DNA from: Sphingomonas sp. IC-11
GTDB lineage: Bacteria; Pseudomonadota; Alphaproteobacteria; Sphingomonadales; Sphingomonadaceae
DNA length: 64,000 nt
Assembly (NCBI RefSeq): GCF_021043365.1
Contig: NZ_JAJNDU010000004.1
Location: 124,001 to 188,000 of the forward strand
Direction: 5' to 3'
Every line of letters starts with the position of its first letter. Positions within the stretch are counted from its first letter, which is position 1. A program made the translations under genes and the position numbers. Under the pieces are notes generated by a model. That model saw nothing but the letters and a program-made list of their open reading frames with translations, searched no databases and had not been told where the DNA came from. Positions 42,727 through 51,247 of this stretch are shown one piece after another.

Positions 42727-43482
42727 TCACCGCCAGCGGCCTTGTGGCGCGGTCGCGATGCTCGACAGGTCCGTCGTCGTGTCGACCGGCACGCCGGCCT
42801 GTTTGCGCTCCGAGTAGCGTTCTACGAGCTGCGTCGCGTGTGGCCGTAGCAGGACCGTGAAGCGGACCAGCTCCTCCATCACGTCGACGATGCGGTCATA
42901 ATAGCTCGACGGCTTCATGCGTCCGGCCTCGTCGAACTCCTTGTAGGCCATCGCGACCGACGACTGGTTCGGGATCGTGAACATCCGCATCCAGCGGCCG
43001 AGCAGCCGCAGCGTGTTGACGGCGTTGAACGACTGCGATCCGCCAGACACCTGCATCACCGCGAGCGTACGGCCCTGGGTCGGGCGCATGCCCTTCATCT
43101 CGAGCGGCAGGTGATCGATCTGCGCTTTCATGATGCCGGTGATCTGGCCGTGACGTTCCGGGCTGCACCAGACTTGGCCCTCGGACCACAGCGCCAGTTC
43201 GCGCAGCTCATGGACGGCCGGGTGATCGTCTCCGGCCACTTGGTCGGGGAGCGGCAGTGTCGAGGGATCGAAGATCCGCGTTTCCGCGCCGAATAACTGC
43301 AGCAGGCGTGCCGCTTCCTCCGTGGCGAGCCGCGAGAAGGAGCGCTCACGCAAGCTGCCGTAGAGCAGGAGTATCCGAGGTGCCGGATCAAGCGGCCCGA
43401 GCCCTGTGGCGGGCCGCGCGCGGATATAGGCTGGATCGAGTGCCGGCAGGAGGTCGGGATCGGTGAGCGTACGAAGCGGCAT
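42727..43482 (-). CDS. arsH: Organoarsenical oxidase ArsH (FMN reductase family)
   Basis: A 251-residue NADPH-dependent FMN protein. The flavin-binding [20 protein letters not shown] motif lies near residue 43, and [20 protein letters not shown] and [20 protein letters not shown] follow, all standard for ArsH. ArsH oxidises trivalent organoarsenicals. ATG at 43482 overlaps the arsN2 stop (TGATG). Last gene of the arsR-arsC-acr3-arsN2-arsH operon. Length normal. Confidence 0.93.
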   Translation of the reverse strand: MPLRTLTDPDLLPALDPAYIRARPATGLGPLDPAPRILLLYGSLRERSFSRLATEEAARLLQLFGAETRIFDPSTLPLPDQVAGDDHPAVHELRELALWSEGQVWCSPERHGQITGIMKAQIDHLPLEMKGMRPTQGRTLAVMQVSGGSQSFNAVNTLRLLGRWMRMFTIPNQSSVAMAYKEFDEAGRMKPSSYYDRIVDVMEELVRFTVLLRPHATQLVERYSERKQAGVPVDTTTDLSSIATAPQGRWR

Positions 43483-43919
43483 CAAAGAGCTTTCACGAGA
43501 AAGGTGGCCGACGCCGGGCAGAGCGCGGTGAACTCGCGCGAGGCGGCAACCGCAGGCGGCGCCGCAGCGCGATCGGCCTCTGCATAGCCGTTCACCCGGA
43601 AAAATGGCGCCGCGGTGTCGGTCAGAAGGTGGAGCCGCTCGGCGCCGAGCCGGCGCGCCTCGCCCTCGAGCAGCGCCAGCATCGCACCGCCGATGCCGGC
43701 GCCCCGGCGATCGGCCAAGACCACCAGCGAGCGGAGCAGGCGGTCCGACCCTTCGCCCTCGATCCCGCCGAACCCGACCAACCCAGCGTCGTCGTCGAAG
43801 CGGACGAAGGCGCGGCCGGGTTCGGCGAGATCGGCGGTCGGCAGCTTGGCGGCTGCCAGCGCGCCGGCCAGATCATCCAGCTCGCCCGGCGCGAGACACG
43901 TGACGCGGAGGCCGGTCAT
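43482..43919 (-). CDS. arsN2: Arsenic-resistance GNAT acetyltransferase, ArsN2 type
   Basis: A 145-residue GNAT-fold acetyltransferase. It has the acetyl-CoA motif [19 protein letters not shown] and a C-terminal [14 protein letters not shown], the signature of the ArsN2 group associated with ars operons. The related ArsN1 acetylates arsinothricin; the ArsN2 substrate is less clear. The frame is open upstream through acr3, but ATG at 43919 overlaps the acr3 stop by 4 bp and begins the GNAT domain. Confidence 0.85.
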   Translation of the reverse strand: MTGLRVTCLAPGELDDLAGALAAAKLPTADLAEPGRAFVRFDDDAGLVGFGGIEGEGSDRLLRSLVVLADRRGAGIGGAMLALLEGEARRLGAERLHLLTDTAAPFFRVNGYAEADRAAAPPAVAASREFTALCPASATFLVKAL

Positions 43920-44995
43920 GCGTGCGCCCCGCGCTCGTACCAGCCCCGGGATGCTTTCACGATCGAGACGACCGACAGCATCACGGGCACCTCGACCAGC
44001 ACGCCGACGACCGTGGCCAGCGCCGCGCCCGACTTGAGCCCGAACAGCGAGATCGCGGCCGCCACGGCCAATTCGAAGAAGTTGGATGCGCCGATCAGCG
44101 CCGCAGGCGCCGCCACGCACCAGGCAACGCCGAAGCGGCGCGAGAGCCAGTAGGCTAGACCTGCATTGAAATAGACTTGGATGAGGATCGGCACCGCAAG
44201 CAGCGCGATCACCAACGGCTGCGCCACGATCGCCTCACCCTGGAAGCCGAACAGCAGGACGAGCGTCGCCAGCAGCGAGACGAGCGACACCGGCCCCAAG
44301 CGACCGAGCAGCCGGTCGAGCGCGGCTTGTCCGCCGTTCGTCAGCACGACACGGCGCACGAGCTGGGCGGCGATGACCGGCACGACGATGTAGAGCATCA
44401 CCGAGATCAGCAGCGTGTCCCACGGCACCGTCACCGAAGCGACGCCGAGCAGCAGCCCGACGAGCGGCGCGAACAGGAACACCATGATGACGTCGTTCAG
44501 CGCGACCTGGGACAGCGTGTAGGTCGGCTCGCCCTCGCACAGGTTCGACCACACGAACACCATGGCCGTGCACGGTGCCGCAGCGAGCAGGATCAGGCCA
44601 GCGATGTAGGACGGCCCCTCCCCTGCGGGCAGAAGCGGCGCGAACAGCCAACCGATGAACAATGTGCCCAGCGCTGCCATCGAGAAGGGCTTCACCGCCC
44701 AGTTGATGAACAGTGTGACGCCCACCCCCTTCCAATGCTGGCGGACCGACCCGAGCGCGCCGAAGTCGATCTTGAGCAGCATCGGTACGATCATCAGCCA
44801 GATCAGCACCGCGACGATGAGGTTGACGCGCGCTACCTCGGCCGAGGCAACGCGCGCGAACAGGCCGGGCAAAAGGTGCCCCAAGCCGATGCCGGCAACG
44901 ATGCAGAGCGCCACCCAGAGCGTCAGGTAGCGCTCGAAGGTGCCGATGCCGGCGCGCGCCGGCGCAGGTCCGGCGACAGGGGCGATCGTCGACAT
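43916..44995 (-). CDS. acr3: ACR3-type arsenite efflux permease
   Basis: A 359-residue membrane protein with ten hydrophobic segments. The conserved Cys is in AAPCTAMVFVWSNLCEGEP, and helix 1 has LWVALCIVAGIGLGHLLPG. ACR3 exports As(III) using the proton gradient. It sits between arsC (4-bp gap) and arsN2 (4-bp overlap). It is not an ArsB-family pump. Confidence 0.95.
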   Translation of the reverse strand: MSTIAPVAGPAPARAGIGTFERYLTLWVALCIVAGIGLGHLLPGLFARVASAEVARVNLIVAVLIWLMIVPMLLKIDFGALGSVRQHWKGVGVTLFINWAVKPFSMAALGTLFIGWLFAPLLPAGEGPSYIAGLILLAAAPCTAMVFVWSNLCEGEPTYTLSQVALNDVIMVFLFAPLVGLLLGVASVTVPWDTLLISVMLYIVVPVIAAQLVRRVVLTNGGQAALDRLLGRLGPVSLVSLLATLVLLFGFQGEAIVAQPLVIALLAVPILIQVYFNAGLAYWLSRRFGVAWCVAAPAALIGASNFFELAVAAAISLFGLKSGAALATVVGVLVEVPVMLSVVSIVKASRGWYERGAHA

Positions 44996-44999
44996 GGGC

Positions 45000-45443
45000 T
45001 CAGCCGACCCGCTCGCCGGACGCGTCCACCACCTGTTCGCCGTCCTCCTTGGCGAACGCGCCGAGCTGCCCGCTCGGCAACAGATCGAGGACGGCTTCGG
45101 ACGGGCGGCAGAGCTTCACGCCCAAGGGTGAGACGACCAGCGGGCGGTTGATGAGGATCGGGTGCGCCATCATCGCGTCCACCAGCGCCTCGTCGGACAG
45201 TGTGGTGTCGCCGAGCCCCAGCTCCGCATAGGGCGTGCCTTTCTCGCGCAGCAGCTCGCGCGGCGAGATGCCCGCCCGCTCAATCAGCTCGACCAGCAGC
45301 GCGCGCGACGGCAGGGTCTTCAGATATTCGACCACGTGCGGCTCGATGCCGGCATTGCGGATCATGGCGAGCGCGTTGCGCGACGTGCCGCACTCGGGAT
45401 TGTGGTAGATGACGATGTCGACGACCGAGTCAGTCCGGCTCAT
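45000..45443 (-). CDS. arsC: Glutaredoxin-coupled arsenate reductase ArsC
   Basis: A 147-residue enzyme that reduces As(V) to As(III) for export by ACR3. The catalytic loop is IYHNPECGTSRNAL, and later segments HPILINRPLVV and GVKLCRPSEAVLDLL are typical. ATG at 45443 is preferred over the longer frame (to 45518), which reads into arsR. Confidence 0.95.
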   Translation of the reverse strand: MSRTDSVVDIVIYHNPECGTSRNALAMIRNAGIEPHVVEYLKTLPSRALLVELIERAGISPRELLREKGTPYAELGLGDTTLSDEALVDAMMAHPILINRPLVVSPLGVKLCRPSEAVLDLLPSGQLGAFAKEDGEQVVDASGERVG

Positions 45444-45454
45444 GGGGCGTCCTT

Positions 45455-45787
45455 TCAGCAGCAGGGAGCGAGTTCGGCGATGAGCGGCCCGCACAATTCG
45501 GCGTTGCCGGCACAGCAATCCTTGACGAGGAACAGCGTTAGCGCGCGCAGCCCGTCGAGGTCGGCGCGGTAGATGATCGACCGGCTGTGCCGTTCGGAGC
45601 GAACGAGGCCGGCACGGGCCAGAATACCAAGGTGCGCCGACATCGTGTTCTGCGGCACATCCAGCCGGCGGGCGATCTCGCCTGCAGCCAACCCGTCAGG
45701 CTCGTGCCGCACCAGCAGACGAAACACGTCGAGGCGCGTGCCCTGCGCCAACGCCCCCAGTGCCGCGATCGCTGACTCGTTTTCCAT
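45455..45787 (-). CDS. arsR: ArsR-family arsenic repressor
   Basis: A 110-residue winged-helix repressor. The HTH is GEIARRLDVPQNTMSAHLGILARAGL. A C-terminal cysteine cluster (DCCAGNAELCG ... CC) is the likely As(III) site, unlike the classic CVC in the recognition helix. First gene of the operon; its start codon overlaps its own operator, so it is autoregulated by inference. Confidence 0.93.
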   Translation of the reverse strand: MENESAIAALGALAQGTRLDVFRLLVRHEPDGLAAGEIARRLDVPQNTMSAHLGILARAGLVRSERHSRSIIYRADLDGLRALTLFLVKDCCAGNAELCGPLIAELAPCC

Positions 45788-45809
45788 ATATCCAGCATAG
45801 CAGATATAT
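45786..45809. promoter_or_regulatory. Candidate ArsR operator
   Basis: Imperfect inverted repeat with arms ATATATC (45786-45792) and GATATAT (45803-45809), 10 nt apart, overlapping the arsR start. Length and AT-rich dyad are typical of ArsR sites. Confidence 0.65.
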
Positions 45810-45860
45810 TAGAGAGCGATAGGCCTTCTCCCTTACCGCGGTTCGAGTGAGTGGGGGGGC

Positions 45861-46343
45861 TTAGGCGGTGTGACGCGCAGGTGTGCCACGTGGCACACCC
45901 TGCCCCGCCCCGATCGTCGGCAGCCCATCGAGCAGAGCCAAAAGATCGCCTAGCGCACGCCTGCGATAGGCGTTGTACCACCGGCGCCGGCGATGCTCGG
46001 CCGCGTCGTGGATCATGTGGCAGCGCTGGCAGAGCGCGGCGAGATTGCGCGGCGCATTGTCGGTCGGGTCGTGATTGAGGTGCGCGCAGGCGATATACAC
46101 CCGCGTGAGCCGGACGATCGCGGCGACGTCTGCCCCGACGACACGGATGCGCCGTCCCCGCCCGTCGCGCCACTGTCGGCGATCGGCATCCCACCAGCGA
46201 CCATCGCCAAGATGGAAGACGCGCGCACCGTGCGGCCGTCGGCAATGCTCGCAGCGGCCTTTAGCGCGGCCGAACCGGATCAGCCTGGACAGCTCGGGCC
46301 AGTCGATCGGGTACAGCCAGCGATGTTCCGGCATGATCGGCAT
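45861..46343 (-). CDS. HNH endonuclease-like protein
   Basis: A 160-residue protein. It has a zinc-type HNH pattern: CEHC near residue 31, then AHLNHDPTDNAPRNLAALCQRCHMIHD at 88-114 with the expected His, Asn and His. HNH proteins of this size are common cargo on plasmids and ICEs. It starts ATG at 46343 and runs toward arsR. Whether it acts as a nuclease here is not shown. Confidence 0.8.
   Translation of the reverse strand: MPIMPEHRWLYPIDWPELSRLIRFGRAKGRCEHCRRPHGARVFHLGDGRWWDADRRQWRDGRGRRIRVVGADVAAIVRLTRVYIACAHLNHDPTDNAPRNLAALCQRCHMIHDAAEHRRRRWYNAYRRRALGDLLALLDGLPTIGAGQGVPRGTPARHTA
45881..45898. repeat. Perfect 18-bp palindrome at the 3' end of the HNH gene
   Basis: GTGTGCCA-CG-TGGCACAC lies inside the last codons of the HNH gene, 94 bp upstream of arsR. 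Perfect dyads of this size are typical of dimeric regulator sites, but it is also part of the coding frame. Confidence 0.55.
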
Positions 46344-46412
46344 GACGATTCTATGAGTCAGGGCCGAGCGGAACGAAAGCAGAAAATCACGGTCCGCACC
46401 GCGGGCGGCACA

Positions 46413-47072
46413 TCACTCGCGCCAGCGCTGCCCATACTGAGCTAAGCGAGCCTCGATTTCGTCGATCCGGCGCCGCTGCGCCGCGGTGAGCGCCGCCATG
46501 ACTCGCTTGAAAGCGGCCGGCTTCATCGTTCGGAGCTGGCCGATATCGCTGTCGCGGCGCAGCCGCACCTTCCAGTCGGCCGGGCGATACTCCACCCCGG
46601 CCGAGCCGAGCCGCCAGAAGATCATCGCCACCTGGTTGGGGGTGAACGCACCTTTGTCGTCGACGAAGGCGATGAAGTTCTGCGCGTCGAAGTCGGGTGC
46701 CTTGCGACCGAGCTTGAGCAGCGCGGTCATGACGCGTTGCTTGCGCGCGTCCTCCACCAGGCCGCGGCGGTGACGGTCCACCAGCTTTCCCGTATCGCGT
46801 GCATCGAGCCGTCGCCCTTGCTCGTCAATGCCGGCGATCTCGAAGCGCTTGATGCACTCGGAGCCGACCAGCAACGACGCGGACGTGCCGTCGTTCTCGA
46901 TCTCGAAATGGTAGCGAAGCTCCTGCTGCCCGCACAGCTCGCAGGTGCCGTCCGCCGCTTCGAGGTCGAAGAAGCGCCCCGTATAGGTCCACTCCTTGAG
47001 CGCGGCGCCAAGGGTGCTCGCGCGGCTGAGCGGTAGCAACGACGCCGACGCCCGCTCCGCCCAGTTCGACAT
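46413..47072 (-). CDS. Unknown accessory protein with CxxC motif
   Basis: A 219-residue protein, not recognised. The N-terminal half contains FFDLEAADGTCELCGQQELRYHFEIENDG, with a CxxC that may bind zinc, and SASLLVGSECIKRF. The C-terminal half is helical and ends ARLAQYGQRWRE. It has the look of plasmid or ICE accessory proteins. The frame is open for 93 more codons but the composition there is promoter-like; ATG at 47072 is used. Diverges from the DUF3768 gene. Confidence 0.65.
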   Translation of the reverse strand: MSNWAERASASLLPLSRASTLGAALKEWTYTGRFFDLEAADGTCELCGQQELRYHFEIENDGTSASLLVGSECIKRFEIAGIDEQGRRLDARDTGKLVDRHRRGLVEDARKQRVMTALLKLGRKAPDFDAQNFIAFVDDKGAFTPNQVAMIFWRLGSAGVEYRPADWKVRLRRDSDIGQLRTMKPAAFKRVMAALTAAQRRRIDEIEARLAQYGQRWRE

Positions 47073-47363
47073 TCGCGCTTCCCCCCGAAGTCCCCTCCCG
47101 AACCTTATCCGTTTGTCTGGCGCGGGGCGACCCGCGCCGGGGAACGCCAAGGGCGCCGCCCTTTCGTTCCCGAACGACAATCTTGCCGCCCGTGTAAGCC
47201 GCCAAGCGCGGCGCCCGGCCCCGTCGGTGCCGGCCGCGCTAGGGCGGCTCGCCCGCGCCAGCTTACCAAGATTCTCGTTCCCCTCCCCATCCCGTCCTCG
47301 CCGGACAGGCAGGGCCGTGAGGCCGAACGGCCTTGCGGCCCATGCCAACAAGGAGGATCACCC
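47073..47363. other. Divergent intergenic region, accessory cargo
   Basis: About 290 bp between the CxxC protein and the DUF3768 gene. It is GC-rich with several dyads, among them GGCGCGGG/CCCGCGCC near 47118. I see no gene. It probably holds both promoters. Confidence 0.4.
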
Positions 47364-47750
47364 ATGCCGACCCCCGAGCAGATCGACACCATCCGGCGTC
47401 TCAACGATGCGGCGCGTACCCACCCTGGCCTCGCGAGCCTCGCCAACGTTACGATGGGATTCCAGGCCCTCCCCGAGCTGGACCGTTTCGCCGCGTTGGT
47501 CGCGATCACCCGGTTCACGAAGTTCGATGGCAACAACGACCCTCATGGCGAGCACGATTTCGGCGCGATCTATAAGCTCGCAACCGGCGCGTGGACGCAG
47601 GACCGTTCGGACGATGCAAAGGCGGTTGTGCAGACGGTGTTCTGGAAGATCGACTGCTACGACACGAGCCTCACCTACGGCAGTGACGCTCCGTGGAATC
47701 CCGAGCAGACTAAACGGGTGCTGACGATCATGCTGGCCAGCGAATACTAA
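47364..47750 (+). CDS. DUF3768 protein
   Basis: A 128-residue protein matching the DUF3768 pattern: VTMGFQALPELDRF, then DGNNDPHGEHDFGAIY, WKIDCYD, and the end TKRVLTIMLASEY. Function is unknown; the family is frequent on alphaproteobacterial conjugative elements. ATG has AGGAGGATCACC upstream. A hairpin follows the stop. Confidence 0.85.
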   Translation: MPTPEQIDTIRRLNDAARTHPGLASLANVTMGFQALPELDRFAALVAITRFTKFDGNNDPHGEHDFGAIYKLATGAWTQDRSDDAKAVVQTVFWKIDCYDTSLTYGSDAPWNPEQTKRVLTIMLASEY

Positions 47751-47765
47751 CGCCTGTGGCGTAGC

Positions 47766-47791
47766 GATCCGCGCTCGATTGAGCGCGGATC
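47766..47791 (+). terminator. Hairpin after the DUF3768 gene
   Basis: An 11-bp perfect stem, GATCCGCGCTC with GAGCGCGGATC, around the loop GATT, 16 bp after the stop. No T-run follows, so it may be a weak or factor-dependent terminator. Confidence 0.6.
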
Positions 47792-47877
47792 AACCGTGCC
47801 GAAACGGACCTGCGCCAACGTGATTTGTTGAGAAATCGCGGGGGAGCGCGTAGGGTTAACGGCGAAAGGATGACGCG

Positions 47878-48135
47878 ATGGCCCAGATCAATCTCGACAC
47901 GCTGCGCGAGCGCATCCGCTCCATGGACTTTGAGCGTGGCACCCCCGAGCAGATCGCGCTCTGGCGCGAGGACGTAGCAGAGGCGCGCGCCAACCTCGTC
48001 ATCGAGGACATGACGCCGACCGGCGACGAGGATGCCATGTTCGCCATGATGCTCGATGAGGGTGTTCCCCCTTCGCTCATGCCGTCCATCATCCTCGGCC
48101 TCTACAAGCCAGGAACCCACCAGATCGCGGCCTGA
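47878..48135 (+). CDS. VbhA-like antitoxin of the Fic pair
   Basis: An 85-residue helical protein directly before a fic gene, an arrangement known for class I Fic antitoxins (VbhA/VbhT). The inhibitory helix normally has SxxxEG; here the matching stretch is ARANLVIEDMTP, so the Ser is Asn and the Gly is Asp, while the key Glu is kept. The stop lies 2 bp before the fic start. An antitoxin role is inferred from position and the Glu. Confidence 0.7.
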   Translation: MAQINLDTLRERIRSMDFERGTPEQIALWREDVAEARANLVIEDMTPTGDEDAMFAMMLDEGVPPSLMPSIILGLYKPGTHQIAA

Positions 48136-48137
48136 CC

Positions 48138-49430
48138 TTGGCAGACGATCCCTACACCTATCCGGGGACCGACACGCTCCGGAACCGGCTTGGGATCACG
48201 GACGACAAGACCCTCATGGAGGCCGAGCGGAGGTTGACCTTGGCGCGCGGCGCAGAAGCCGCGCGCCTCACCTTTCCAGCGACGGCGGACGGCTATCGCG
48301 CCCTACATCGGCACCTCTTCCAGGACCTTTACGACTGGGCGGGTCAGGATCGCACCGTCAATATCGCCAAGGGCGGCTCCAGTTTCGCGCACGTGCCTTA
48401 CATCGCGCGCGAGCTCGATAAGCGGTTTGCCGATACGCGGGCGGGCGATGCGCTGAAGGGCCTCGCCCGCGACGAGTTTTTCGACCGGCTCGGCAACCAC
48501 ATCAACGAGATCAATGCCATCCACCCTTTCCGCGAGGGAAACGGGCGGACGATGCGCCACCACGCGGCGCAGCTCGCCCGCGATGCCGGCCATCCCATCA
48601 GGATCGCCTCGATCGACAAGACCGCGTGGATGGACGCGTCCCGGCATGGCTTCCTCACCGGCGATCATCGGCCTATGGCCGCGGTGCTCGCCGAGGCGGC
48701 GATCCGTCGCGACCTTGCGCCCGAAGCGCGGATCGGTCCCGCCGGGATAGCCTTGCTGCCTCAACGTGCGCCGCCCGAAGGGCAGCGCTACCGGGTGACG
48801 CTGACCAAGGCCCGCGAGGAACTGGATCGCTATCTCCCGGCCGCCCGCCAGCAGGCGGCCGACCGGCTGCGCAGCCTCATTCGAGAAGGCGCCCCCTCCC
48901 CGGTCATCGCCAACGCCCGCACCGAGCTGGCCTATGTCCGCCACGCCAAAGGCCCGATCTACCAGTCACACCTTCTCACCTATCTTGGCGTGCGTCAGGT
49001 CGATGCGGTCATCACCCCGCAGCAGACTCCGCTTGAGCGCGTCCGCGAGATCGGCGCGGCTCTCGGCGTCCAGATCAATTCGCAGCAGCCAGCGCAGCTC
49101 CAGCGCGCCGTCCGCTCGCTGGAGCGACCGATCCTGCCGCCTGGGGCTTCGCCAGGCCAGGAGCGGCTCGCCGAGCTGTTCCTGAAGAACACGGCCGAGA
49201 AGAACCACGCCGACCCACGTCTCGCGCCCGCCCAGACGATCGTCGACGACGCCATGCAGAAGGCGCGCGAGCGCGGCGAAAGCGCGCGCATGGTCAACAC
49301 GGTCGGGGAATCCACTCGCCAGCTTGTCGCCGACCGGATCAAGATCGGGGCCGCGCTCGAAGGGGCGTCCGCCCCGCCGCCCGACCGGAGCACGCCGCCC
49401 CCGGATCGTGGCAAGGATCGGAGCCGCTAG
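48138..49430 (+). CDS. Fic-domain AMP-transferase (VbhT-like)
   Basis: A 430-residue protein. The Fic domain covers about 10-200 with the full catalytic motif HPFREGNGRTMRHH at about 131-144, and FPATADGYRALHRHLFQDLYDWAG before it. The remaining 230 residues are helical and resemble tails of conjugative-element proteins, not a clear known domain. The start is TTG at 48138. Fic enzymes typically AMPylate targets such as gyrase; the upstream VbhA-like protein is expected to block ATP use. The pair is likely a stabilisation module of the accessory DNA. Confidence 0.88.
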   Translation: MADDPYTYPGTDTLRNRLGITDDKTLMEAERRLTLARGAEAARLTFPATADGYRALHRHLFQDLYDWAGQDRTVNIAKGGSSFAHVPYIARELDKRFADTRAGDALKGLARDEFFDRLGNHINEINAIHPFREGNGRTMRHHAAQLARDAGHPIRIASIDKTAWMDASRHGFLTGDHRPMAAVLAEAAIRRDLAPEARIGPAGIALLPQRAPPEGQRYRVTLTKAREELDRYLPAARQQAADRLRSLIREGAPSPVIANARTELAYVRHAKGPIYQSHLLTYLGVRQVDAVITPQQTPLERVREIGAALGVQINSQQPAQLQRAVRSLERPILPPGASPGQERLAELFLKNTAEKNHADPRLAPAQTIVDDAMQKARERGESARMVNTVGESTRQLVADRIKIGAALEGASAPPPDRSTPPPDRGKDRSR

Positions 49431-49438
49431 GCTTCGCC

Positions 49439-49660
49439 TTAGCGTTCGGGGCGTCGGGTCGGAAAGACCGGCCCGCGTACCGTCATCCTGGCGGGGTCAT
49501 AGGGCTTCTGCAGGGCGACGATCTCGTCATAGAAGCCGCGCAGCCAAGTATCGACATCCTCAGGCTCCAGGATCGTAATCATCGCCTTGGGATGGATCGG
49601 CGCAACGAGCGTGTTGGGGGCACACGTCACCATCGTGAAGCCGTTGCCGTCCTCTGTGCG
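49439..49660 (-). pseudogene. SRAP (YedK-like) 3' fragment
   Basis: The minus strand encodes TEDGNGFTMVTCAPNTLVAPIHPKAMITILEP and WLRGFYDEIVALQKPYDPARM, the end of an SOS-associated SRAP peptidase. A TAG lies three codons upstream of this stretch and the catalytic N-terminus (Cys2) is absent, so this is a truncated remnant. Confidence 0.7.
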
Positions 49661-49837
49661 CTGCTAGAACCCGGCAACTGCGAACACCGGCTGATCCCCA
49701 CAGGGTTTCGGGCTCGTTCGACATATGGGCGCGGTTTCACCTTGCGTCAGGTATCCCCATCCAAACGACGTCGCGTAGCGAGCCACCGGATCTCCTGGAG
49801 CCGGTGATTAGGCCGGGCTCTTCTGCGACGCTTCGTG

Positions 49838-49894
49838 TCGAGACAGGCGCTCGCGATGGGCGGTTGCGTCCGCAAAGGCGAGAAGGGTCCAGCG
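49838..49894 (+). pseudogene. ArdC-like antirestriction remnant
   Basis: A short frame reads SRQALAMGGCVRKGEKGPAA, which matches the conserved region (QALxxGGxVRKGEKG) of ArdC-type antirestriction ssDNA-binding proteins. The rest of that gene (about 300 residues) is missing. It supports past loss of conjugative-element DNA here. Between about 49661 and 50146 nothing else is convincing; an 87-residue minus-strand frame at 49926-50189 has a hydrophobic centre but no recognised family. Confidence 0.55.
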
Positions 49895-50146
49895 GCGATG
49901 AGCACCCGCTATTTACTGTTTCTCATTATGTTGATCCTCTCCATGTTACGGCCCAACGCCACTTCCCTCCGTTGCGACGCCATGCGTGAAATCCGTTGCG
50001 GTGAAGCCGTGCAACCCACTTGATGAGAACGATCGCGCTAGCTGGCGAGATCAGGCTAAAGGCACGTGCGAAGCGTGTGATGCGGACAAGCATCGAAGCC
50101 GCTATGAGCCAAAGGCCGGCAGGAGGCACGGGCAGCAGGCCAGCCA

Positions 50147-50755
50147 TCAGTGGCCACCCCTTGATCGCCCGAAAGTCGCGACCCGCCAAAGATACCAGAT
50201 GACGGCCAGCGCGAGCACGGCGTTGCTGACCGGCTCGATGACGCTCGCCACCTGGCTATAGCGCTCGCCCAGCTCATAGCCCGCCAGCACGAGGATCACG
50301 GTCCATATGGCCGAGCCGGCGAGCGTCGAGACCAAGAATGGACCAAGGGGCATCCCGCTGACCCCAGCGGGCACCGAAATCAGGGTCCGGACTCCCGGGA
50401 CCATGCGCCCGAACAGAACCGCCCAACGACCGTAGCGGTCGAACCAGCGGTCGACATGATCGACCTCACCGGGCGTCAACGTCAGCCATCGGCCGTGGCG
50501 GGAAGCAAAGCGCTTCAATCGATCGATGCCGATCCAGCGGCCGACATAGTACCACAGCACTGCCCCTGCAGCCGATCCAAGGGTGCCGGCGATTGCCACT
50601 ACCCACAGCGAGCCGCGCCCCTGCGCAGCGGTGTAGCCGGCAAGTGGCAGGATCACTTCCGACGGGATCGGCGGAAAGACGTTCTCCGCCAGCATCAACA
50701 GGAAGACGCCAAGGCCGCCTAGTGACGCGAGGATCGATGTTATAATGTCGAACAC
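50147..50755 (-). CDS. DedA-family membrane protein
   Basis: A 202-residue protein with the DedA/SNARE-associated fold: ENVFPPIPSEVILPLAGY near residue 24, then AGTLGSAAGAVLWYYVGRWIG, and FGRMVPGVRTLISVPAGVSGM. DedA proteins are linked to lipid flipping and membrane potential. It is the last visible gene of the minus-strand set mgtC, unknown, dedA. Confidence 0.92.
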   Translation of the reverse strand: MFDIITSILASLGGLGVFLLMLAENVFPPIPSEVILPLAGYTAAQGRGSLWVVAIAGTLGSAAGAVLWYYVGRWIGIDRLKRFASRHGRWLTLTPGEVDHVDRWFDRYGRWAVLFGRMVPGVRTLISVPAGVSGMPLGPFLVSTLAGSAIWTVILVLAGYELGERYSQVASVIEPVSNAVLALAVIWYLWRVATFGRSRGGH

Positions 50756-50767
50756 AAACCAGCCTCG

Positions 50768-51247
50768 TCAGAAGATCCAATAGGAGATCGCGCAAATCAC
50801 GAGCAGGAGGGCGACGACGGACCCAACGATCCGATTTTCCAGGCGCGGACATTCGACGTTCCTGATCCGCACGGCGAGCTGCCAAGCGGGTCGAACCGGA
50901 CACCGCCACGAACCTGCGGCAATCCGATCCAGCTCGGCATCCGACAACCCGAAGAACGATTTTGCTTCACCGCGCGATCGCCCCGCCAACCCCATCACCC
51001 GCAGCACCACGTCGCTCCATGCGACATCGATCGCGCTCGGCCGATCGACCATCGTGCCGCGCGCGTCGCCGCCCGCCCAAGAGGGGGACAGCAGGCCGAT
51101 GATCTGGTGGGGGTTGCGCTCCAGCAGCGTCGCCCAGCGCAGCAAGCGATGTTGGCGGTCCCGCGCCGCGATGGTCCTCACCGGTGCCCAGCGCCGGGTA
51201 AGGCATCGCACAGGCCGCATCCATCGGCTCGCCCAAGGGCTCGTCAT
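50768..51247 (-). CDS. Uncharacterised protein between mgtC and dedA
   Basis: A 159-residue protein, not recognised. A basic N-terminal half (TIAARDRQHRLLRWATLLER) is followed by EAKSFFGLSDAELDRIAAG and a C-terminal hydrophobic segment (SVVALLLVICAISYWIF) that may be a membrane anchor. Its ATG overlaps the mgtC stop by 4 bp, so it is translated with it. Confidence 0.65.
   Translation of the reverse strand: MTSPWASRWMRPVRCLTRRWAPVRTIAARDRQHRLLRWATLLERNPHQIIGLLSPSWAGGDARGTMVDRPSAIDVAWSDVVLRVMGLAGRSRGEAKSFFGLSDAELDRIAAGSWRCPVRPAWQLAVRIRNVECPRLENRIVGSVVALLLVICAISYWIF

Noticed and set aside
44177..45151. Plus-strand frame of 324 codons opposite acr3
   Set aside because: Antisense shadow rich in Arg, Asp and His; acr3 on the minus strand is unambiguous.
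49926..50189. Minus-strand 87-residue frame with a hydrophobic centre after dedA
   Set aside because: Overlaps the dedA end, no ribosome site or family; kept only as a possibility in the remnant region note.
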